Source of the DNA: an uncultured Lachnospiraceae bacterium | GTDB lineage: Bacteria > Bacillota > Clostridia > Lachnospirales > Lachnospiraceae | DNA length: 36,710 nt | Direction of reading: 5' to 3' | NCBI GenBank assembly: GCA_947593655.1 | Contig: CANQDS010000017.1 | Coordinates: 1-36,710, forward strand | Part shown: positions 23,406-31,867 of the stretch, one piece after another | Position numbering within the stretch: position 1 is the stretch's first letter | Layout of the letters: each line of letters opens with the position of its first letter | The notes under the pieces: model-generated | Seen by the model: only the letters and a program-made list of their open reading frames with translations | Database searches by the model: none | Told to the model about the DNA's origin: nothing | Made by a program: the position numbers and the translations under genes

Positions 23406-24713
23406 TTACATTTCAAGAATTATGCATCTGCGTTGTTCCGGTCTTGTGGGATCCAAAACGGTTTCCAGCAGGATCCGCTTCGTATCCGGGTCGTAATCCA
23501 TTCCGATCAGATTCGCGCTTCCTTTATACAGAAGCATCCGCTCTCCGTTCTTCTTCACGCCGTTTTCTTCCTCCTCTTCCTCAGAATAACAGTACAGTTC
23601 AAACGCAGGATCCGATTCTCCCTCAATCCCTGCGTCAAACTCTGAAGACGACACTTCGTCAAAGGTTTCCATACTCCAGCAAAGAGCCGCAAGAAAGCCG
23701 CCGTCCTCTAATTTCCGCCAGAAAAGCAGTTCGCTGTCAAAATCATAAACTCCTTTAACGCTCTGATCCCGGTAGCTGACCCCCATGATCTGATCTATGT
23801 CCGTTTCACTGTAGATCAGGCCGTTTTCCGTATCCGCTTCATAAGCGCCTCCGAATCCCCTGACAAAACACTCCCCTTCCAGCGGATCGTCTCCGGCGCT
23901 GTTTTCGCGCAGCTCGTCTCCTTCCTCCAGCGGATTTAAAAAGAAATAGGCCGTGTCCGGATCCCCATCGTACCAGACTTCTTCCAGCAGCCCCACCCTG
24001 CCGTCTTCTCCTTCCAGCAGGGACGCGGCCGCCGTGTTGTGCTCCGTCTTCCGCTTCAGGAACCGCGTCTGCAGCGCCTCGTCTTCCGTATCCAAAACAG
24101 CAGTCAGCTCGCCGCCGAGCAGCGTTCCGAGCACATCATAGGTCATCCAGCGGCCGCTTTCTGACCAGGCTCCCCAGCACTTCCTTTCTTTCTCCAGCAG
24201 ATCTTCGTCTCCATACAATCTGTGCTCAGCCAACAGGATCTGCTTCTGTGCTTTCAGATCATACAGCAGAATCTGCAGGCGTTCTTCGGAACACCAGTAA
24301 ACCAGCATTTTTTCCCCGTCCTGCGAAGGACAGCAGCGAATCTCTGCTGCGCCATATCCCAGCACCGGGATTGCGCCGATCTCCTCATAAAATCCATAGC
24401 GGTAATCCACCTCCCGCAGTTTCAGATAGGAATCGCTTTCCTCGTCCCCCTGCACCCAGACGCGGATTTCATTCTCGTCACAGTTTTTTAAAAAAGCGCT
24501 CTGCATCATACCGCTCGGCACTTCCTCGCTGCACTGAGTTTCATAATCATACGCATAGATTTTCTTCACGGTAAAATCCGCGCCGGAATCTTCTGCGTCT
24601 GCCGTCTGGCGCGGCGATTCATCCTGCAGCACAATCGTCTTTGCTTCCGGCGTACAACCCCATAAAAAGGCGTAAAAAACCGCAAGCATCAGCACGCCGC
24701 ATCTTTTCTTCAT
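23406..24713 (-). CDS. Predicted lipoprotein, probable beta-propeller, 435 aa, operon B
   Basis: The start at 24713 gives MKKRCGVLMLAVFYAFLWGC, a signal peptide with a WGC lipobox. It overlaps the kinase stop by ATGA, and GGAGG lies 10 bases upstream. The longer frame upstream is kinase coding DNA. The mature part has repeated short strands with acidic turns (KIYAYDYETQCSEEVPSGMM, LLYDLKAQKQILLAEHRLYG, LLYKGSANLIGMDYDPDTKR), suggesting a propeller or WD/TolB-like fold. No named family is recognised. It is the third gene of an RR-HK-lipoprotein operon, parallel in position to the operon A lipoprotein but without ABC genes after it. It may tune the kinase from outside the membrane; that is inference. 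Confidence 0.72.
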   Translation of the reverse strand: MKKRCGVLMLAVFYAFLWGCTPEAKTIVLQDESPRQTADAEDSGADFTVKKIYAYDYETQCSEEVPSGMMQSAFLKNCDENEIRVWVQGDEESDSYLKLREVDYRYGFYEEIGAIPVLGYGAAEIRCCPSQDGEKMLVYWCSEERLQILLYDLKAQKQILLAEHRLYGDEDLLEKERKCWGAWSESGRWMTYDVLGTLLGGELTAVLDTEDEALQTRFLKRKTEHNTAAASLLEGEDGRVGLLEEVWYDGDPDTAYFFLNPLEEGDELRENSAGDDPLEGECFVRGFGGAYEADTENGLIYSETDIDQIMGVSYRDQSVKGVYDFDSELLFWRKLEDGGFLAALCWSMETFDEVSSSEFDAGIEGESDPAFELYCYSEEEEEENGVKKNGERMLLYKGSANLIGMDYDPDTKRILLETVLDPTRPEQRRCIILEM

Positions 24714-26242
24714 AAAACATGCGCCTCCTTCCCCGATCCGCCCAGCGCATCCAGACAGATCACAAACAGGATCTGATCCGGTTCTTTCTCTTCGACGCGG
24801 ATCGTCCCGTCGTGCTCTTTGATGATCTTTTCGCAGATCGAAAGCCCAAGACCCGAACTTCCCTGTTCTCTGGCCCATGTTTTATCCACCCGGTAAAACG
24901 GCTCGAAGATCCGCTTCCGTGCTTCTTCTCCGAGCTTCCCGCCGTGGTTCTGCACCGACAAAATGACCTGATGCTCCCGGCGCATTCCCGATATGCGGAT
25001 TTCGGTATGGTCGTTTCCATACTTGACCGCGTTGTCCACCAGATTGATGATCACCTGACGGAGCTTTTCCTCCAGACCCAGAACCCAGAGTTCTTCCGAA
25101 AAATCGGTTTCTATGTGCATCCCATACCGGGCGGCGCGGATTTCCATGGCCTGTGCAATACTGCACGCAGCCGCCGATAATTCGACCGGACGCTTGTCCA
25201 AAAAACCGCTTTTATCCGACATTTCCAGAAGCTGGACCACCATCTTGTGAAGCCTCGCGCTCTCCTGCATGATATGGCGCAGTCCCTTTTCCATCAGTTC
25301 TTTGTCGCAGCCGCCGTCTTCTTCGATCAGCTGCGCATAACCCCGGATCGTCGTCAGCGGCGTTTTCAGTTCATGCGTCACGTTGTTATAAAAATTCTGC
25401 CGGTTGTCCAGCAGTTCCAGAATCCGCTCCCGGTCTTTCTGCATTTTCTCAAACTGGCTGCCGATCGTTTCCAGCATAACGCCCATGTTGCGCGAAAGCT
25501 CGCCCGCTTCGTTTCGCTGCCGAGAATCCGTCAGCTTTGCGAGCATTTCGGTATCGATCTTTCCCCGCTCTAAATCCCGCGTCACCCGGCGCGATACTCC
25601 GGTCAGTTTCTTCACCGGCACGAGCACCCGCCCCATCAAAAATAAAAGCAGCAGCAGAATGATCGCAAACACAACTGCCGCCGTCCGGCAGACCAGCCGT
25701 TCCGTATTCTGCCCCTGCACATACAGTTCCGATTTATCCACCCGATAGCGGATGATCCCTACCACCCGGTCCGCGATCATCACCGGCATGGAAAAAGAAA
25801 CCTGCATTTCATCCTGTTTCGGGTAAGTCAGCGTAAACGCTGCATTTCCCCGCAGCGCCTGTTTCAGATCGTCTCCCGGCGCCTCTTCGCCTCCCGACCG
25901 GTTCCCGCTTAAAAAAACGCCGTTTTTATCCAAAACGCTTACATACCAGCCTTCCGCCGCGTACAGTTCCTGAACGATGTCCGGCGCGATCCGCCGGTAA
26001 CTGCTTTCGTCGTTATTCGCATCGTTGAGCATGAGCAGCTGCCGCACATAGATCTCGGTATTTTCCCGGATCCCCTGCATTTCCTGTGCGATCTGCTTCT
26101 CCCGCATCTGCTCCAGACGAGTGCTGAGCAATATGTATAAAAGCGCGCCTCCTGCCAGAAATACGATCAGCAGCAGAAACGCCATTTTCCAGCGGATCCC
26201 GAAGCGATACCGCCTGTTTTCCCATTCTTTTCTACGGAACAT
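24710..26242 (-). CDS. Sensor histidine kinase, 510 aa, operon B
   Basis: TM1 lies at about 19-42 (WKMAFLLLIVFLAGGALLYI). An extracellular domain of about 145 residues follows, with a PAS/Cache-like end (VSVLDKNGVFLSGN, VSFSMPVMIADRVVGIIRYR). TM2 is at about 187-208, then HAMP. HisKA has NNVTHELKTPLTTIRGYAQL (phosphoacceptor His). The catalytic domain has NLVDNAVKYG, FEPFYRVDK and GSSGLGLSICEKI. The G1 box reads QNHGGKLGE where family members have DxGxG, so the nucleotide-binding Asp is replaced; ATP binding may be altered. The gene overlaps the regulator end by 11 bases and the lipoprotein start by 4 bases. Confidence 0.92.
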   Translation of the reverse strand: MFRRKEWENRRYRFGIRWKMAFLLLIVFLAGGALLYILLSTRLEQMREKQIAQEMQGIRENTEIYVRQLLMLNDANNDESSYRRIAPDIVQELYAAEGWYVSVLDKNGVFLSGNRSGGEEAPGDDLKQALRGNAAFTLTYPKQDEMQVSFSMPVMIADRVVGIIRYRVDKSELYVQGQNTERLVCRTAAVVFAIILLLLLFLMGRVLVPVKKLTGVSRRVTRDLERGKIDTEMLAKLTDSRQRNEAGELSRNMGVMLETIGSQFEKMQKDRERILELLDNRQNFYNNVTHELKTPLTTIRGYAQLIEEDGGCDKELMEKGLRHIMQESARLHKMVVQLLEMSDKSGFLDKRPVELSAAACSIAQAMEIRAARYGMHIETDFSEELWVLGLEEKLRQVIINLVDNAVKYGNDHTEIRISGMRREHQVILSVQNHGGKLGEEARKRIFEPFYRVDKTWAREQGSSGLGLSICEKIIKEHDGTIRVEEKEPDQILFVICLDALGGSGKEAHVL

Positions 26243-26909
26243 ATTTATACCCTACTCCAAAGATCGTGACCAGCTGCTTCTCCAATCCGGTTTTCTTCCG
26301 GATGCGCTGCACATGGATATCGACCGTTCTGGTATCTCCCGCGAAATCATACCCCCAGATCCGGTCCAGCAGCACTTCGCGCGTAAATGCCTGACGCGGA
26401 TGCTTCAAAAAAAATAAAAGCAGTTCATATTCACGCGGCGTTAAGTTCAGCGCTTCCCCGTTCCGCAAAACGCTGTGCTCCTGTTCCTTCACAAGAAGAT
26501 CTCCGCATTGAAATTCTGCTTCTTCCGTGATCCCTCTGGATCTGTCAAATCGTCTTAATACCGCCCGCACCCGCGCAACCACTTCCCGCATGTCAAACGG
26601 CTTCGTAATGTAATCGTCCGCTCCGGCTTCCAGCCCGTAAAGCTTGTCTTCCACGGTTCCGCGGGCAGTCAGCATCACGATCGGGATCCGGTAGCGCTCC
26701 GCCAGCATCCGGCAGACATCGGTACCGCTTAAATCCGGCAGCATCCAGTCCAGCAGAACCGCATCCGGCTTGTCCTGCCCGACCGCTTCCAGAGCCCGGC
26801 TTCCAGTATAGGCGCACCGTACTTCAAAACCTTCCTTCTCAAAGCCGTATCTTAAAATATCTGCAATCGCTCTCTCATCCTCAATGATCAGAAGCTTCTT
26901 CCTCTTCAT
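26232..26909 (-). CDS. OmpR-family response regulator, 225 aa, operon B
   Basis: The receiver has LLIIEDERAIADIL, phosphoacceptor Asp in AVLLDWMLPDLSG, LTARGTVEDK and YITKPFDM. The winged-helix effector has TPREYELLLFFLKHPRQAFT and ends TIFGVGYKYVP. The ATG at 26909 has AGGAG about 11 bases upstream; a GTG at 26921 abuts that site and is rejected. It is the first gene of operon B. Three TACAA repeats with 11-bp phasing lie at its promoter, fitting autoregulation. Confidence 0.95.
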   Translation of the reverse strand: MKRKKLLIIEDERAIADILRYGFEKEGFEVRCAYTGSRALEAVGQDKPDAVLLDWMLPDLSGTDVCRMLAERYRIPIVMLTARGTVEDKLYGLEAGADDYITKPFDMREVVARVRAVLRRFDRSRGITEEAEFQCGDLLVKEQEHSVLRNGEALNLTPREYELLLFFLKHPRQAFTREVLLDRIWGYDFAGDTRTVDIHVQRIRKKTGLEKQLVTIFGVGYKYVP

Positions 26910-26935
26910 CGCATCTTCCACTCCTCTTTCGGTTC

Positions 26936-26987
26936 ATTGTAGCAGATGCCTGTCATCAGGTTGTATCGGAATTGTAAACAAATTGTA
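26936..26987 (-). promoter_or_regulatory. Operon B promoter with three 11-bp-phased TACAA boxes
   Basis: On the plus strand TTGTA occurs at 26961-26965, 26972-26976 and 26983-26987, exactly 11 bp apart; a degenerate fourth unit is at 26950-26954. On the minus strand TACAAT at 26941-26936 is the likely -10, and the box nearest it lies where a -35 would be. This is the usual layout of an OmpR-type activated promoter, probably bound by its own regulator. Confidence 0.65.
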
Positions 26988-27032
26988 TCGGTGCCGCGCG
27001 TCCATGTCAGAATCGGGTTTGCGGAAAAGCCT

Positions 27033-27623
27033 TCATTCGGGATCCTCCCACTCAACGGTATACTCTTCTCCAATCTGCTCGCCGACGTTGTTTACATATC
27101 CTTCTATGAGTTTCTTCGCCCGCGCTTTGGCCTGTGCCAGCAGAACTTCGTCCTCTTTCACCGTTTCTTCCATACTGTTCTGTGCCGCCGCCAGCGCTTT
27201 TGTTTCGTCTTCTTTTGTAATTTTCGTAAACAATCCCGTATCCGTCAGGGGCTCTCCGATCGACGCCTCATCCAGATCGACATTTAAAACCTCGGCATCC
27301 GGAATCGTAATCCGCACCACGCCGTCGGCATCCGGCGCGGAAATGGATACCTGACTGACATCGATCCCCAGTTCCACGATCCCGCTGTATTCGATCCACA
27401 GCTTCTTATATCCGGTTCCAAGCCATTTGAAAAAACCGCTCGCTTCCGTTTCTTCCTTCGCTACATTGTGGTAATAGCATTTTAAAGTCGCCAGTTCGCA
27501 TACCGAATGGATTCCGGAGAAATCCGGCTCTTTTTCCTGCTTTTCGCCGGAAGAACATCCCGCAAGACCGGAAACACCGATCAATGCAATCAATAAGAAT
27601 CCCGCCGCTCTATGTAATTTCAT
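27033..27623 (-). CDS. DUF4230-family lipoprotein, 196 aa
   Basis: The start at 27623 gives MKLHRAAGFLLIALIGVSGL with lipobox LAGC; GGAGG sits upstream. The mature core has the DUF4230 pattern: IHSVCELATLKCYYHNVAKE, a central WIEYSGIVELGIDVSQVSIS, VVRITIPDAEVLNVDLDEAS, and a C-terminal helix of the type LAQAKARAKKLIEGYVNNVG. Function of the family is not established. It is the second of two tandem paralogues separated by 34 bases and lies just upstream of the operon B promoter in the same direction. Confidence 0.82.
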   Translation of the reverse strand: MKLHRAAGFLLIALIGVSGLAGCSSGEKQEKEPDFSGIHSVCELATLKCYYHNVAKEETEASGFFKWLGTGYKKLWIEYSGIVELGIDVSQVSISAPDADGVVRITIPDAEVLNVDLDEASIGEPLTDTGLFTKITKEDETKALAAAQNSMEETVKEDEVLLAQAKARAKKLIEGYVNNVGEQIGEEYTVEWEDPE

Positions 27624-27657
27624 TGTCCGCCTCCTCTCCCGCCGGTAAGCCTTCCGC

Positions 27658-28200
27658 TTACCATGCGATCGTATATCCCGCACTGTCCAGCAGCGGATCG
27701 ACCAGCGCCTCGATGACCGCTTTCAGATTCTCTTCTGCCGCCTGATACAGCTGTTTGGAATGATTGGCTTCTTCTATGGCATCTTCTTTGCAGAGGGCGA
27801 TCACTTCCTCTAACGGAAGATCCGGGTTCTTCGGGATATAACTGATCTCGTCCTCGTCCAGTTCCGCAATATGGATCTGAATCTCCGGAAGAACCGGCGT
27901 GACCGTTTTCTGCTCCTGATCGATCGTAAAATGAACCTCTTTGATGTCAATCCCGACTTTCACCGATGCATGATAGGCGATGTGGCACTCCGCCTCTTCG
28001 GGATCCTCCTCATCCGGCTTGACCGCCACGCCGTTATAAATAAATTCCGCCGTTGAAAGTTCCGCGATATTGATCGCTTTCTCCAGTTCCGCTGAAGTCA
28101 GTACCTGCTCCTCATTCGTCTTATCTTTTATCACCGGAACCAGCCAGACGGCCGCCGCCAGAAGCGCCGCCGCTGCTATGATCCATATTATCTTTTTCAT
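27658..28200 (-). CDS. DUF4230-like membrane-anchored protein, 180 aa
   Basis: An N-terminal membrane anchor (MKKIIWIIAAAALLAAAVWL) without a lipobox. The external part has ELEKAINIAELSTAEFIYNG, then YHASVKVGIDIKEVHFTIDQ, a VLPEIQIHIAELDEDEISYI strand pair and a C-terminal helix. Strand order and wording match the neighbouring DUF4230 lipoprotein, so the two are paralogues from a tandem duplication followed by divergence; one is lipid-anchored, the other helix-anchored. GGGGAG precedes the ATG. Its start lies 35 bases after the vsr stop, at the edge between GC-richer core and AT-rich island. Confidence 0.78.
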   Translation of the reverse strand: MKKIIWIIAAAALLAAAVWLVPVIKDKTNEEQVLTSAELEKAINIAELSTAEFIYNGVAVKPDEEDPEEAECHIAYHASVKVGIDIKEVHFTIDQEQKTVTPVLPEIQIHIAELDEDEISYIPKNPDLPLEEVIALCKEDAIEEANHSKQLYQAAEENLKAVIEALVDPLLDSAGYTIAW

Positions 28201-28235
28201 CCTGTTCTCCCCTTGCCGCTGCCTGTGCGGTTTAC

Positions 28236-28676
28236 CTATTCATCCCAGAAGGTTTTGATATCAAATACTGCTTCGTCAATCACACGGATGCATTCATCTA
28301 CATTTTCCATAATGTCTTTTCCCCAGAAACGGATGACCGTCCATCCCAGAAACAACAATTTTTTATTCACTTCATCATCACGTTCCCGGTTTCTCTGGAT
28401 CTTGGGAACCCAATATTCCGCATGAACGCCTTTCTGGAGTCTCGGCTTTAACACTTCCCAGTCTTTCCCGTGGAAAAATTCGCTGTCGCAGAAAACAGCG
28501 ATCTTATATTTCGTAATTGCTATATCCGGCTTCCCCGGAATCTTTTTATAATTTTTACGATACCGGTATCCCCTGCGCCACAGTTCTTTCCGCAGCTTCA
28601 GCTCGATCGACGTATCCTTGCTTTTAATGTGCGACATATTTTTATGCCGCTGTTCTTTCGTCAGATTATCCGCCAT
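28236..28676 (-). CDS. vsr: Very short patch repair (Vsr) mismatch endonuclease, 146 aa
   Basis: Starts MADNLTKEQRHKNMSHIKSK, the standard opening of Vsr proteins. KIPGKPDIAITKYKIAVFCD contains the catalytic Asp, EFFHGKDWEVLKPRL the conserved His, and WVPKIQRNRERDDEVNKKLL plus FLGWTVIRFWGKDIM complete the family signature. Vsr nicks beside the T of T:G mismatches arising from deamination of 5-methylcytosine. It normally sits with a cytosine methyltransferase; none is visible here. The ribosome site is weak. The open frame continues upstream about 45 codons into sequence reading IKSDIAESLNLPLPLSLPRD, which I cannot identify and which may be a remnant of the lost methyltransferase. Confidence 0.9.
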   Translation of the reverse strand: MADNLTKEQRHKNMSHIKSKDTSIELKLRKELWRRGYRYRKNYKKIPGKPDIAITKYKIAVFCDSEFFHGKDWEVLKPRLQKGVHAEYWVPKIQRNRERDDEVNKKLLFLGWTVIRFWGKDIMENVDECIRVIDEAVFDIKTFWDE

Positions 28677-28771
28677 ATCCGTAAAATCAATCAATTTTAA
28701 ATGATCTTCTATATTGGTTTCATATATTATGGTTATTATATCCCGCGGGAGGGATAATGGCAAGGGGAGAT

Positions 28772-29241
28772 TCAGTGACTCTGCAATATCGCTTTTAATC
28801 CATAATGCAAAAGCCTATGGCAAATAGGGCAAAGACAAATAATATTTGCATACACATCAAGGCTGCATGCTTTATGCGCATATTCTCTTGAATCTTCCAC
28901 GGGCATCTCAATATCAAGACACATGATGTTATCCTTTACATTAACAAAATTCTCTCCTTGTGCAAATTCCAAGTAATTATTTAAGCTAGAACTATACATT
29001 CTGTTTCCACGTTGATTTTGCATAACAAAATCATTATTCTGATACAAAAACTCTTTTATTTCTTCCAAGTCATCCATATCCTTAATTTCATATAATGTTT
29101 TCTGTATCTTATTTTCTTTTACTAAAAATCGTGAAATATTATTGATGGCATTTTTGTAATGTCCAATTGATGATTCAGATCATTTTCTTACTTCACGCAA
29201 ATAGTTTTCATAGTATTTTTCAAAATGTGATCTTCATTCAT
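28772..29241 (-). pseudogene. HNH endonuclease pseudogene (frameshift plus premature stop)
   Basis: The pieces read MNEDH, then in another frame FEKYYENYLREVRK, then a TGA at 29180-29182, then on in the same frame SESSIGHYKNAINNISRFLV and eventually RGNRMYSSSLNNYLEF and YANIICLCPICHRLLHYG. This is the layout of a Clostridial HNH nuclease: helical N-terminus, GxRMYSSxLNxYLxF, then an HNH tail with LCPxCHRxxHYG. The first His-containing strand (usually EAHH) reads LDIEMPVE here, so the active site is also damaged. The C-terminus after HYG is replaced by unrelated sequence. At least one frameshift (about 29222-29229), one stop and one tail junction show that it is dead. Confidence 0.8.
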
Positions 29242-29269
29242 ATCATATACCTATCGCAATTATATGCTC

Positions 29270-30943
29270 CTAATCCATATTGTCCTCTTCCTCCTTTCCA
29301 AATGTCAACTCCATCAACTCCGCTGCAATGCTTTGACTTTGAACCCTCATCATACTATCATCGATTTTTGCCTTTGCCAGAAGATTCATACTCCCATACC
29401 ACACAATTTCCTGATCGATAATCGCAAAGTGTTCACATGTATCTTCTACTGTTTTCATGTAAAAACCTGCCTGACGCATCTCTTCATGCAGCTGCATCCA
29501 AAAACCTGCATCACCAAAACCATAAGAATCCGGTTCCCATGACACGATTGTAATCTCAACTCCTGCAGCTTGTCGATCTTGCAGTAAATCAATTAATTCG
29601 TAGACCTTCAAACTGCTGATCGTCGGGCTTGAGATAACAATATTTTTGTTTGCAGCCAGCAAATCTTTTCTGTAAACTTCAAAATAATTTTCACTATCAA
29701 AAATAGCATTTGCCGTATGCTTTTCATTCTTCAGTCCGCCGCACACCTCATACCCGATCTGTTTGTACGCCTTCAATCGTTTTACATACATATTGTCAAA
29801 CATCGGGATATGACTGTCCACATAATCATATACGATCACATTTTCTTTTCCTTCATAATCACGACTTAAACGTCCTGCATACTGCTTTTCCGAGTGGTCC
29901 TTATATCTGGATAAAACCACTGGCGTGCGCCCTGCTGATATACATTCCTTGATGTCTCTAAGGATCAACTCATCCCACATTTCGTTATTATGTATTATCT
30001 CATACGCCTCATTCGGATGCATTTTCTCCGTTATAACCCCTCTCGGAGCAACCGCACAAGTAAAACGCGGATAAACCAAATGTTCTATTCCCTGAGATTT
30101 TGCTTTTTCTTTTGCTGTATAACTATACCGTATAGGTCCAAGCAGCATAAAATTTATTTTCTCGAGTCCATCACCTCTTTTGGGTGTTGCCGTGACGCCA
30201 TATACATACTTTGCTTTTGCTTCCTTCAGAATATTTGCTATCGTATCAGAAGCTGCATGATGGCACTCATCTACAATGATCATTCCATATTGATTCAGTA
30301 AATGATGAAATTCACCTTTCTTACAAAGCGATCCTGCCATAGCAATATCTATGATCCCTGTCATGGAATCATGCGCTCCCTGCAGCCTGCCAATTAATTC
30401 TTTCCGCACTCTTGTTTTTCCAGTCTTTGTCTGATATTCAGGCAATCCTTCGTCTATATCTAAAAATTGTTTCAGCGATTCCTTCCATTGTTCAATCAAT
30501 GAGGAAGATTCCAAAATAATTAACGTATTTACTTTTTTCTCAGCTATCATTGCACTGCAGACCACTGTTTTTCCAAATGCTGTAGCCGCATACAATATGC
30601 CATTATCAAACTTAAGCATTTCATTCAATGCCAGTTCCTGCTCTTCGCGCAATTTTCCCTTAAAATCAACCTTGACATTTCTTCCCTCCTGTCGCTCATC
30701 TTCGATTTCATATGTTATTTTTGCCTGTTCCATATTTTCGATCAGCGTATCATACAAACCACGCGGTATCTCTATATAACCGCTTAAATGATCCCGTCCC
30801 AGATAAATCCAGCTGGATGTATAATAATTGGAAGTTCCAATAGCCTGATTTTTATAGTAAACAGGATTCCTTATCGCTGCCATTCTGCGGATCTTATTTT
30901 TCAAACCCGGTTTTATGTTTGTACTATCAATATTCATCCTCAT
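29270..30943 (-). pseudogene. TOTE-type conflict protein, helicase and PLD part, with an internal deletion (557 codons)
   Basis: The start at 30943 (MRMNIDSTNIKPGLKNKIRR) has AAAGGA 8 bases upstream; the frame also extends into the primase fragment. Known parts: a linker, then an SF2 helicase with motif I YAATAFGKTVV (118-128), motif II IIVDECHH (222-229) and motif III VTATPKRGDG (250-259). Then LSRYKDHSEK joins directly to QYAGRLSRDYEG (motif VI) at residue 353/354 (about 29884). The 70-100 residues with motifs IV and V that must lie between are missing, although the frame is kept. The C-terminus is phospholipase-D-like (EHFAIIDQEIVWYGSMNLL, Lys of HxK lost). In TOTE systems the whole is one protein behind a primase; this copy is very unlikely to act as a helicase. 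Confidence 0.85.
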
Positions 30944-31493
30944 TTGCAAAATCCTTTCTTTCAGCACCTTTTTCATGATTATCAAAATCATATACCAAGA
31001 ATCTGCATGTTCCGTCAGCAAGCAGGGGATATACACCGATCACATCTGACGCATTATATGATTTTCCCTGTAAATGCGCCAGAATATCATCTTTTGTCAA
31101 TTGCTTGTATGCCCGATATGCACAATCTTTGCAATTCATTTTCTGCTTTCGCTTTTTCGGGCATTCTTCCTTCCAATAATTATGGCATTGCGTATAATAA
31201 CCGGCTTCACCAGTATTTTTCTTCTCATATCTTTTCGCATACACATCCTGTCTTCCCCAAAATCTGGAATAAAATAAAACAGCCATTTTTTCTGTGATTT
31301 TATCCGGATTCAAAATTCTCGCACCCTGATCAGGATCGTAGTCACAAAATTCTTCCGCAGCCTGCAAACGCATAATTTCCTGCCTGTAGGAAATCCCTGC
31401 ACGATCCAATATATTTTTCAACACTTGATTTTCCAGCTGCAAATCATTCAGCTGTTTTTGTAAACGACTTACATTTTCAATTGGATTTCTCAT
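30927..31493 (-). pseudogene. TOTE-type archaeo-eukaryotic primase, N-terminal fragment (188 codons)
   Basis: A start at 31493 with AAAGGA upstream. Coiled coil 1-30, then FYSRFWGRQDVYAKRYEKKN, a Cys cluster (Cys103, Cys111, Cys121, Cys124; zinc-binding by family), HLQGKSYNASDVIGVYPLLA and the first catalytic strand LVYDFDNHEKGA (Asp169, Asp171). The frame ends seventeen residues after that strand. The rest of the primase, including the expected sGxGxH-type motif, is missing, and the helicase part restarts in another frame within the next bases (30,927-30,943 overlap). The break is a deletion with frameshift. The primase cannot be active. Confidence 0.83.
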
Positions 31494-31683
31494 AATTTTT
31501 CCTTTAATTACTTACTATCTATTGTCAAATGATGCACTGCTTTCTTAATTTTGCATTGTACACGAACTATTGCAGCTCATTGAGGAAAACAGCAGCAATA
31601 GCGGCACTTAACGATGCAATCAAGGATACAAGAAAATCATCATTAAGGAAAATATTATTCTAGCTTCTCCACAATGCAGGAAT

Positions 31684-31860
31684 TTATCTAACTTTCAAAT
31701 CCTTTGCCATACACAATGACTCTGGCATATTCACATATGGCCCATAATTAGGAATGATTTCAAATCCCAGCTTTTGATATACAGCACAGGATTCAACCAA
31801 TAGCTCTCCCGTTTCAAGAATCATCCGTAAACTGACAACCTTTTGTAAACAGTTCAAGAT
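31684..31860 (-). pseudogene. GNAT acetyltransferase, C-terminal remnant
   Basis: The open frame gives [20 protein letters not shown] then [20 protein letters not shown] and a stop at 31684. This is the last third of a GNAT enzyme (LETG, YxKLGF, IPNYGPY, CMxKxL). No acetyl-CoA-binding loop is present, and an in-frame stop lies just upstream. It abuts the HNH gene stop at 31868. The start at 31824 is only an internal Met. A dead piece, unrelated in frame to its neighbours. Confidence 0.75.
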
Positions 31861-31867
31861 CCTTTAA

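Noticed and set aside
28677-28763. Upstream TTG at 28763 as the Vsr start
   Set aside because: Vsr proteins begin at MADNLTxEQR, which is at 28676; the extension has no ribosome site and no family match.
31500-31683. Small hydrophobic frame NNIFLNDDFLVSLIASLSAA on the minus strand, and LRKTAAIAALNDAIKDTRKS on the plus strand
   Set aside because: Both are about 30 codons between stops, with no ribosome site; no way to choose between them, so nothing is called there.
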